Source: CBFGRU01 sp965651255 (lineage in GTDB: Bacteria; Planctomycetota; Phycisphaerae; Phycisphaerales; SM1A02). From it: 13,156 nt of DNA. The stretch is from the NCBI GenBank assembly GCA_965651255.1, contig CBFGRU010000069.1, positions 1 to 13,156 of the forward strand, read 5' to 3'. Below, piece by piece: positions 6,228-13,156 of the stretch. Below the pieces are notes generated by a model that ran no database searches, was not told where the DNA came from, and saw only the letters and a program-made list of their open reading frames with translations. Position 1 is the first letter of the stretch. Every line of letters starts with the position of its first letter. A program made the translations under genes and the position numbers.

Positions 6228-7358
6228 TCACTCACCGCCCGGCGCGGGCTTTCCGGCGGCCTCCCATTGCTCCATTGCCGAAGGTGGCGGGGTGTTGTCT
6301 TCGAGCCAGCGCAGATACGCCATGATGTAGCCCATCTGCTCCTCGTCGATCTGTCCCTTGAAACCGGGCATCGCGTTCGAGCGGCCGGCCACAATGCGCT
6401 TCTGGGGTTCCCAGATCGATTCAATCAGGTAGTTCTCCGGCATGCCGCCGTACTCACTCTGCAGCAACGACGCCAGGTTCGAGCCGTCGGCGAAGGTCGT
6501 CTCACCGTTCTCGGTGCGCGACCAGATGCCCTTGAACGTCGGACCGGTCAGATCTCGGCCATCGGCGCTGTGACATGCAGCGCACCCGTTGACCTGGTAC
6601 AACTTCTCGCCGGCAACATGCGTCGGCATCGTGGTCAGGTCACTGACTTCCGCGAGCCATGCTTCATACGCATCGCGGGTCGGATGCACCACAACCGTCG
6701 TGATCATGGTCGAGTGCTCCGTGCCACAGTACTCCGTGCAGAAGAGGTGGAACTCACGCTCCCGCCCTTCCAGCGCTTCGACCGGCACTTCAAACCACAA
6801 TTCGGAGAACTTGCCCGGCACAACATCGCGCTTCACCCGGAAGGCCGGAACGAAGAGCGAATGAATGACATCCTTCGACGTCATCACCAGCCGCACCGGT
6901 TCCCCCGCGGGGACGTGCAGCACGTTGTCCTGCCAGCCGTTGGAATACTTGAAGCTCCATGACCACTTCTGGGCGGTCACATCAATCCGCATCGCGCCAT
7001 CCGGCGCTTCCTGCATGTTCAACGCGCCTTTGAAGCCGAGATAGAACATGACGATGACGAGGACGAGCGGAATCGCGCTCCACGTGACTTCGAGCGGCGT
7101 GTTGTGCGTGGGAGCGGCGTGGGTGTCGGGGGTCGTGCCTTCAGCCGGACGACGGTACCGCCACATGAACCACACCATCAGCGCGACGATGATGACAAAG
7201 AAGACCAGGCACACCCAATAGATGAAGTAGAACGGGCCATCGACATCATCGGCGAACGTCGATGCCTTCTCCGGCATCCAGAACGTCTTCGTGGACTCCT
7301 GCGCGATGAACGCCGAAGCCGAAAGCTGGTACGGAATCTGACTGAGGAACGCCATCAT
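6228..7358 (-). CDS. coxB: Cytochrome c oxidase subunit II with fused cytochrome c (caa3)
   Basis: Electron-entry subunit of the oxidase, 376 residues. Two membrane helices (about 43-67 and 92-112) anchor a periplasmic cupredoxin domain with a complete CuA site: H166 (DVIHSLFVPAF), C207, E209, C211 and H215 in FCTEYCGTEHSTM, and M218. A W-S-W-S-F aromatic cluster near 132-136 corresponds to the electron-entry patch. From about residue 250 a class I cytochrome c domain follows, with CAACH at 259-263 binding heme covalently and M330 (NAMPGF) as the likely sixth ligand. The fusion defines the caa3 type, in which the attached cytochrome takes electrons directly, here probably from ActE/ActA of the alternative complex III encoded upstream. 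The tail is short and Pro-rich. The start is one of two adjacent ATGs (7358, 7355), three bases after the sco stop, so translation is probably coupled. Confidence 0.97.
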   Translation of the reverse strand: MMAFLSQIPYQLSASAFIAQESTKTFWMPEKASTFADDVDGPFYFIYWVCLVFFVIIVALMVWFMWRYRRPAEGTTPDTHAAPTHNTPLEVTWSAIPLVLVIVMFYLGFKGALNMQEAPDGAMRIDVTAQKWSWSFKYSNGWQDNVLHVPAGEPVRLVMTSKDVIHSLFVPAFRVKRDVVPGKFSELWFEVPVEALEGREREFHLFCTEYCGTEHSTMITTVVVHPTRDAYEAWLAEVSDLTTMPTHVAGEKLYQVNGCAACHSADGRDLTGPTFKGIWSRTENGETTFADGSNLASLLQSEYGGMPENYLIESIWEPQKRIVAGRSNAMPGFKGQIDEEQMGYIMAYLRWLEDNTPPPSAMEQWEAAGKPAPGGE

Positions 7359-7361
7359 GGT

Positions 7362-8258
7362 TCAGTCACCGCCTCGGGCGGTTCCGCCCGCGAGTTCTTC
7401 GTGAGATGCATTGGCCGGGACGCCGTGCAGATTCACATCGCGACGCCAGAGCAGAAACAGCATCGTTCCCAGACCGACAACCATCACCGCGCCGCAGAGG
7501 CGCATGAGTTTCATCACATCTGCCGTGTACTGTCCCTGCGTGGAGTCGTAATGGAAGCACCACAGCAGAAACTTCTCCACCGTCGAGCCGATGCGCCCTT
7601 CCGATGCCTCCATCAGCGCCATCCGCACATCCTTCGGCGGGTAGGGCATCGTGTAGAGGTAGCGCGTAATGCGCCCTTCCGGGGAGATGAAAATCAGCGG
7701 CGTCCCGTGCGCCCATTCCTGCCGATCTTCGAGCCAGCGCACCTTGTACCCCGTCGAGTTCAACAGCGCATCGACCGATGCCTGTGGCCCGACGAGAAAA
7801 TGCCAGCCGTCCGAAGCATCTCCGCGCTCGTAGGCGCCGATGAGGCTCTTTTTCTTCAGGCGCGCGAGATCCGGCGTCTCGCTCGCATCGAACGACACCG
7901 TCAGCACATCGAACTCATCGCCGACGGTCATCTCCAGATCGTTCAGCGTATCGAGCACCTGGTTGAGCTGAATGCCGCAGAGCATCGGGCAGCGGTAGTA
8001 ATTCAGCATCAGAATCATCGGCCGCTCGCCGTCGAAGTACGAACCGAGCTTCACCCACTCCCCCGCTTCGTTCTGGAAGACCGCCTCCATCGGCAGCGAC
8101 TCGTTCAGCTTTTCTTCCAGATCCAGCCCTCGCCGTTCTTCGGGAATCTGGTTGTGCGCCTGACCGATCGCCATCGTGGCAACGAACGCATACGAAAGCG
8201 CCGCGACGGTGAATCGTCGAAGTCGATGGAACGGGTTGGCGTGGTTCAAGCGAAGCAT
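7362..8258 (-). CDS. SCO1/SenC/PrrC-family copper chaperone, membrane-anchored at both ends
   Basis: Sco proteins deliver copper to, or reduce the thiols of, the CuA site of CoxB. The chosen start is the ATG at 8258, 25 bases after the preceding stop, giving 298 residues; a longer frame back to 8330 would overlap the upstream gene and adds an implausible leader. A hydrophobic signal or anchor lies at about 17-33. The thioredoxin-like domain carries the copper site: C90 and C94 in YYRCPMLCG, and H184 in EWAHGTPLIFISPEG; TVSFDASETPD at 120-130 is the usual strand and loop. After the domain comes WCFHYDSTQGQYT and a second membrane helix near 253-271, an extension commonly seen in Sco proteins of ACIII-caa3 clusters. 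Position immediately before coxB, with a three-base gap, fits a dedicated assembly role. Confidence 0.93.
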   Translation of the reverse strand: MLRLNHANPFHRLRRFTVAALSYAFVATMAIGQAHNQIPEERRGLDLEEKLNESLPMEAVFQNEAGEWVKLGSYFDGERPMILMLNYYRCPMLCGIQLNQVLDTLNDLEMTVGDEFDVLTVSFDASETPDLARLKKKSLIGAYERGDASDGWHFLVGPQASVDALLNSTGYKVRWLEDRQEWAHGTPLIFISPEGRITRYLYTMPYPPKDVRMALMEASEGRIGSTVEKFLLWCFHYDSTQGQYTADVMKLMRLCGAVMVVGLGTMLFLLWRRDVNLHGVPANASHEELAGGTARGGD

Positions 8259-8283
8259 ATGACTCTGGTTTCGTCTCGTTCGT

Positions 8284-8616
8284 TCAATTGCCGGGCATCG
8301 TGACGGGCTCACCCGCCATGGCTGCATCACCTTCCTGCAGCACGAGTTCGATCGCGCGATCGATCGGGATGCTGATGCGCGAACGGTTCTCTTCGTAGTT
8401 GGCCTGCACGCCGTAGTTCATCAGCCGCTCGCGCTGCTCGCGCCGAAGGTTCTCAAGTTCAACCGACTGCCGCTCCACGATCTTGATGTTCTGTTCATCG
8501 TTGAGCGCCTTGTAGTACAGCGCTTCGAGGAAGATGTATGTAATCACGAAGATAATGATGCCCACCAGCGTGATGTACGCGAGGGAGCCGCCTTCTGGAT
8601 CGCCGTAGGTGTTCAT
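8284..8616 (-). CDS. Small single-span membrane protein with coiled-coil-like region, unknown function
   Basis: I do not recognise this as a named family. From the ATG at 8616 it is 110 residues: a short polar N-terminus (MNTYGDPEGG), one strong membrane segment at about residues 11-35 (SLAYITLVGIIIFVITYIFL), then a highly charged helical region rich in Glu, Arg and Gln (residues about 38-70) that could form a coiled coil, then a conserved-looking SIPIDRAIELVLQEG stretch and a short tail. It has no Cys or His likely to bind a cofactor. By the positive-inside pattern the orientation is unclear. It begins 19 bases after the actF stop and ends 25 bases before sco, so it is embedded in the operon and is probably an accessory subunit or assembly factor of ACIII or of the oxidase. 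ACIII from other bacteria does contain small one-helix subunits, but I cannot equate it with one of them. Confidence 0.8.
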   Translation of the reverse strand: MNTYGDPEGGSLAYITLVGIIIFVITYIFLEALYYKALNDEQNIKIVERQSVELENLRREQRERLMNYGVQANYEENRSRISIPIDRAIELVLQEGDAAMAGEPVTMPGN

Positions 8617-8625
8617 AACGCGATG

Positions 8626-8631
8626 TTCCTC
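8626..8631 (-). promoter_or_regulatory. Ribosome binding site deciding the start of the small membrane protein
   Basis: Read on the minus strand this is GAGGAA, nine bases upstream of the ATG at 8616. In-frame ATGs at 8643 and 8649 would start inside the end of actF and have no such site at proper spacing, so 8616 is preferred. Confidence 0.6.
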
Positions 8632-8635
8632 GTGA

Positions 8636-9919
8636 TCAGACATTCTCAAACGCCAGCGATTCGTGCAGCCGCGGATCTTTCTCTGGGATGAGTGAGTGAT
8701 GACGCAATCGATTGATCGTCAACGCCACCAGCACGCCGCCCATACCGATGAACGTCAGCACATCCAGCCAGATACCCGCGAACGCCGCGCCGGGCTTGTC
8801 CGGGTAGAAGATCGGCATTACCAGCCAGAACAGGTCGAACCAGCACATGAAGACCATCCACACCGCGCCCGCAGCAATGAGCGGTACGCGGCGCTTCGGC
8901 ACGCGCGAAATCAACAACACAAACGGCGCGGCAAAGTGACCGATGAGAAGGAAGATCGTAATCGCGTTCCACTGGCCGGGAATGATTTCCTTGCCGTGAT
9001 ACGGGACCGGTGATGTCACACCGCTGGCGCGCGGCTGGAACCACAGCGTTTCCTCAGGAATGTTGGCGTACCAGATCAGCATGTACTGGCTGAACGCGAT
9101 ATACGCCCAGAACACCATGCCGAAGGCGAACAGCAGCTTACCGAGGTCATGCAGGTGCTCAACGCTGACCGACTTCTGCAATCGACCGGTGCTCTTCAGC
9201 AGCACCAGCGTAATGATCGCGACGCCGAAGAAACTCGCAGCGCAACCCGCAAAGTAGTAGACGCCCCAGATGGTGGAGAAGAAGTGGTGATCGAGCGACT
9301 TCAGCCAGTCGATCGCCGCGAACGTGAGCGTGAGGCCGAAGAGAATGATCGCCGGCGCGGAGATCTTCTGCATGGACTTCGTCAGGCCGACATCACCGCT
9401 CGCATCCTGCTTCACGCTCATGCGGAAGAAGAACTGGCTCAGCCCGATCCAGATGATGAAGTACACCACCGCGCGAATGGTGAAGAACGTCGGGTTCAGG
9501 TACGGCTGCTTCCATTCGAGGAATGAATCCTTCGCGAGGGCCGCCGGTGACTGATCCGCCCAATGGAAGAGTTTGTGATCGAACATTCCCATCAGAATGG
9601 GAATGAAGAGAAGCGCGAACACCCACAGGTTGGCGGCGACCGCTTCGGCGAAACGACGGATCGTTACGCTCCAGCCCGCGCGTGTGATGTGGTGAATGAT
9701 CGTGAAGAACAATCCGCCGAGCGAAATCGCCAGGAAGAACATGAAGTTGATGAGCCAGCTCTGGTAGAAGCGAGCAAGGTCGCCACCGAACAGCCCGATA
9801 CCGAGCACCACGGCGAGCGCGATGACCCCGATACCCGCGGCCGGAACAAACAATCGTCCGGCAAGATCGCCCAGGTGGCGCGACTCCTTCGAGATGTCCA
9901 CCGCATGATGAGCCGACAT
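8636..9919 (-). CDS. actF: Alternative complex III membrane subunit ActF
   Basis: ActF is the second NrfD-like integral membrane subunit of alternative complex III (quinol:cytochrome c or oxidase oxidoreductase). The 427-residue protein starts at the ATG at 9919, sharing one base with the actE stop (TGATG); the frame is open further upstream to 10084 but that part overlaps actE and reads as Arg-rich nonsense. About ten membrane helices are visible. Characteristic stretches are SLGGLFFTIIHHITRAGWS near 66-84, R-R-F-A-E-A-V-A-A-N-L at 88-98, D-W-L-K-S-L-D-H-H-F-F-S-T-I-W-G-V-Y-Y near 204-222 and F-S-Q-Y-M-L-I-W-Y-A-N-I-P-E-E-T at 276-291. ActF lacks cofactors and is thought to share quinone or proton handling with ActC. 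It follows actE and precedes the small unnamed gene. Confidence 0.95.
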   Translation of the reverse strand: MSAHHAVDISKESRHLGDLAGRLFVPAAGIGVIALAVVLGIGLFGGDLARFYQSWLINFMFFLAISLGGLFFTIIHHITRAGWSVTIRRFAEAVAANLWVFALLFIPILMGMFDHKLFHWADQSPAALAKDSFLEWKQPYLNPTFFTIRAVVYFIIWIGLSQFFFRMSVKQDASGDVGLTKSMQKISAPAIILFGLTLTFAAIDWLKSLDHHFFSTIWGVYYFAGCAASFFGVAIITLVLLKSTGRLQKSVSVEHLHDLGKLLFAFGMVFWAYIAFSQYMLIWYANIPEETLWFQPRASGVTSPVPYHGKEIIPGQWNAITIFLLIGHFAAPFVLLISRVPKRRVPLIAAGAVWMVFMCWFDLFWLVMPIFYPDKPGAAFAGIWLDVLTFIGMGGVLVALTINRLRHHSLIPEKDPRLHESLAFENV

Positions 9920-10650
9920 CAGGATTGCCTTCCTTCCGTGCTCGAAGCGCTGGCCTGCGAATTGCTGGTTGCGCGCTGCGCGGCCTCTTCTTCGCGAAGG
10001 CCGTCTTCCATGTCTGCGGGCACATCTTCCCACGATGCGAACTGCGAACGCTGCAGCGTCTTCACATACGCGGCGATCGCCCATCGATCATGCGTGGGAA
10101 TCTGCGACTGGTACGCCGGCATGGTCCGAATGCCGTGCGTGATCGTGTTGTAAATCTGGCCCACCGACTGCACGCGACGCTGCACATCAAACAGACTCGT
10201 CGGCTGCACCCAGGTGGCCTCGCCCCGTTCCATCCACTTCATTGCACGGCGGTGCACGATGCCGTTGCCATCACCGCTTTCCGCGTGGCACGGCGCGCAG
10301 TAGATGTTGAACCGCTCCTGCCCGCGGACCAGCGTTTCCTCGGTCAGCGGAACCTGCGAAGGCAGCGAGGTCACCCACACCCCGGTCTCGCTGAGACCGC
10401 GCTCGAAGTGATCATCCAGATCGAGCGCACCGCGCGCGACCGTTCCCTCGACGGGCGGGCGCATCGCACGCTGATCATTGAACAGTGTCGTTGCATGCTG
10501 GGCACGGAACTTCGGCTGGTTGTCCATGTCCTGCAGAATGTGAATGCGCGGCTGGGCAGACTTCGCCACCCGCGAGCGCGCGATCACCATCGGCGGGATC
10601 ATCGCCAGCAGAATCACAACCAGTGCGGTGCGGAACAGTATCTTCGGCAT
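9919..10650 (-). CDS. actE: Alternative complex III monoheme cytochrome c subunit ActE
   Basis: Periplasmic class I cytochrome c of ACIII that passes electrons toward the oxidase. The 243-residue protein has an N-terminal hydrophobic segment (about 6-24), then Q-D-M-D-N-Q-P-K-F and RPPVEGTVARG near 64-74, both typical of ActE. The heme domain follows: C118-A-P-C121-H122 within RFNIYCAPCHAESGDGNG, and the likely axial M177 in GIRTMPAYQSQIP, then D-R-W-A-I-A-A-Y-V-K-TLQRSQ. The tail is Ser/Ala/Glu-rich and probably disordered. Unlike many ActE proteins it has no lipobox cysteine after the hydrophobic segment, so it is anchored by the uncleaved segment or released after signal cleavage. The start at 10650 is supported by an AAGGA seven bases upstream, overlapping the end of actD. 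Confidence 0.95.
   Translation of the reverse strand: MPKILFRTALVVILLAMIPPMVIARSRVAKSAQPRIHILQDMDNQPKFRAQHATTLFNDQRAMRPPVEGTVARGALDLDDHFERGLSETGVWVTSLPSQVPLTEETLVRGQERFNIYCAPCHAESGDGNGIVHRRAMKWMERGEATWVQPTSLFDVQRRVQSVGQIYNTITHGIRTMPAYQSQIPTHDRWAIAAYVKTLQRSQFASWEDVPADMEDGLREEEAAQRATSNSQASASSTEGRQS
9928..9937 (-). promoter_or_regulatory. Ribosome binding site of actF
   Basis: On the minus strand this reads GGAAGGAAGG, eight bases before the ATG at 9919 and within the last codons of actE. It fixes the actF start at the stop/start overlap rather than at the earlier in-frame Met at 10084. Confidence 0.7.
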
Positions 10651-10653
10651 GGG

Positions 10654-11276
10654 TCAGTCCTTGAGCTCCTCAACGCCGAGCGCACCGAGAGATTTCAGCA
10701 TGGTTGCCGTCTCCTCGCCGCGGAACTTCGCATCCTTGGCCTCAATCACGATGAAGAAGCGATCGGTCGTCGCGCGACGGAAGCGCTTCGAGTTCATCAC
10801 CGGGTGATGAAAGCGCGGCAGGCCGTTCAACCCGAGCATGCCGAACACCGTCGCAAACGCACTGAGAAGAATCGTCAACTCGAAGATCACGGGAATGTTC
10901 GCCGCCAGTGACCAGGTTGGCTTCCCCGAGATCATGAATGGATACGGCGTCACCGGCATGGGGGCGTAGATCGTCAGCCACTCCGGCGCTGCGTTCGTAA
11001 ACCACTGCAGCAGCAGACCGATCGTCGCACCGGTCGCCCCGCAGAAGAATACAAAGATGGGCAGCTTGGTCATCTTGATCCCCATCGCCTTGTCCAGCCC
11101 GTGGACAGGGAAGGGGGTGAGGCAATCCCACTGCCTGAATCCGGCATCGCGCACCTTGGCGGCAGCGCGCATCAACATCGCCGGGTTCTCGTACTCGGCC
11201 ATCACGCCGTACGTCGTATCTTCACGACGTTCGACGTACCGGCCGGCCGGATCGGTCGAAAGACGACGGGCGCTCA

Positions 11277-11277
<1 letters not shown>
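10654..11277 (-). CDS. actD: Alternative complex III subunit ActD (DUF3341)
   Basis: ActD is a two-helix membrane subunit of ACIII without cofactors. The 207-residue protein begins with a soluble alpha/beta part (T-Y-G-V-M-A-E-Y-E-N-P at 22-32 and A-A-K-V-R-D-A-G-F near 39-47), followed by D-C-L-T-P-F-P-V-H-G-L-D at 51-62, which is a hallmark of the family, then two membrane helices at about 72-94 and 127-151 with GLPRFHHPV just after the second, and a C-terminal soluble part ending in the F-F-I-V-I-E-A and L-G-A-L-G-V-E-E-L stretches. The ATG at 11277 shares a base with the actC stop and has AAGGAG eight bases upstream (11286-11291), which supports this start and translational coupling. The stop lies three bases before actE. 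Confidence 0.95.
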
Positions 11278-12754
<1,477 letters not shown>

Positions 12755-12755
<1 letters not shown>

Positions 12756-13156
12756 CAGTGCGCTCCACCTCCGTGCCCGTTCTCATCTTTCGGCCTCGGC
12801 GGCACGAGCGTTGGATTCGGGTTGCGAAGCCGGCCGAGGAACCGGTTTCGCGGTTTCGTGTTCAGGTACTCAAGCAACTGGTAGTTTCGCTTGCTCTTGC
12901 GCAGCACGCTGACGCGGCTGTTGGGGTCGTTCAGATCGCCGAAGACGATCGCCTGCGACGGGCATGACTGCGCGCACGCAGGGGTCACCGTGCCGTCGGG
13001 GATGTGCGGCGCCCGGCCGTTCGAGTTCGACTTCGCGCTGTCGGACTGCTTCACCCACTCGTTCTTGGCGTTGATTTTCGCTTCGTTGATGCGCTGCACG
13101 CAGAACGAACACTTTTCCATCACGCCGACCGAACGCACCGTCACTTCGGGGTTGAA
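12755..13156 (-). CDS. actB: Alternative complex III iron-sulfur subunit ActB, C-terminal part
   Basis: Partial gene: the last 133 residues are visible and the 5' part lies beyond the right edge, where frame and sequence continue without an initiator. Full ActB proteins are about 1000 residues, with a molybdopterin-oxidoreductase-like domain lacking the cofactor and a C-terminal ferredoxin-like domain holding four Fe-S clusters. This piece is the end of that ferredoxin part: N-P-E-V-T-V-R-S-V-G-V-M-E-K-C-S-F-C-V-Q-R-I supplies two Cys, and T-P-A-C-A-Q-S-C-P-S-Q-A-I-V-F-G-D supplies two more, with a polar stretch of about 30 residues between. It closes with N-Y-Q-L-L-E-Y-L-N-T-K-P-R and a Gly/His-rich tail. 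The protein sits on the periplasmic side in known ACIII and passes electrons between quinol and the heme subunits. Confidence 0.95.
12763..12772 (-). promoter_or_regulatory. Ribosome binding site of actC
   Basis: On the minus strand this reads GGAGGTGGAG, seven bases before the actC ATG at 12755. It lies inside the last codons of actB and, with the TGATG overlap, indicates coupled translation of the two subunits. Confidence 0.65.

Noticed and set aside
7104..8303. 399-codon plus-strand open frame across sco and coxB
   Set aside because: Antisense shadow of two well-supported genes in G+C-rich DNA; the product is His/Arg-rich and resembles no family.
8348..8369. Palindromic GATCGCGCGATC and neighbouring GATC-rich run as a possible protein binding site
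   Set aside because: It lies inside the small membrane protein and encodes its I-P-I-D-R-A-I-E segment; similar GATCG runs occur in coxA, so this is ordinary codon use.
9920..10084. 55-codon upstream extension of actF
   Set aside because: It overlaps actE in another frame, is Arg-rich with no family similarity, and the ribosome binding site at 9928-9937 supports the ATG at 9919.
9925..10911. 328-codon plus-strand open frame across actE and actD
   Set aside because: Antisense shadow with an Arg/His-rich product and no recognisable domain, opposite two conserved ACIII genes.

Overview
The window is about 13.2 kb of G+C-rich bacterial DNA. Every supported gene lies on the minus strand, so transcription runs from the right edge to the left edge. 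Most of it (about 2235-13156) is one respiratory gene cluster: the distal part of an alternative complex III operon (actB C-terminus, actC, actD, actE, actF), an unnamed small membrane protein, a Sco-type copper chaperone, and a complete caa3-type (A2 heme-copper) cytochrome oxidase (coxB with fused cytochrome c, coxA, coxC, coxD and a second subunit-III-like gene). Many act genes are translationally coupled: TGATG stop/start overlaps occur at actB/actC, actC/actD and actE/actF, each with a good Shine-Dalgarno sequence.

Read together, the genes describe an electron path. Menaquinol or quinol is oxidised at the membrane subunits ActC/ActF. Electrons pass through the ActB iron-sulfur centres and cytochromes c (ActE, and ActA, which presumably lies just beyond the right edge) to the cytochrome c domain and CuA of CoxB, then to heme a and the heme a3-CuB site of CoxA, where O2 is reduced. 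No cytochrome bc1 genes are present here; ACIII takes that role, and the gene linkage fits an ACIII-caa3 supercomplex.

The left 2.2 kb is unrelated housekeeping and accessory content in the same direction: a CYTH-fold phosphohydrolase-like protein, an orphan F1-ATPase epsilon subunit (atpC without atpD), the condensin accessory protein ScpB without ScpA beside it, and the N-terminus of a phytanoyl-CoA-dioxygenase-like protein running off the left edge.

The act-cox order, the split subunit III, and the isolated atpC and scpB suggest a free-living aerobic bacterium of the Planctomycetota (possibly Phycisphaerae) or a phylum with a similar ACIII cluster. This is inference from gene content, not a phylogenetic placement. 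No mobile elements, CRISPR arrays, tRNA or rRNA genes were seen, and no gene-free stretch exceeds 130 bases. The least explained items are the small membrane protein between actF and sco, a large hydrophilic insertion in CoxC, and histidine-rich tails on several subunits of both complexes.
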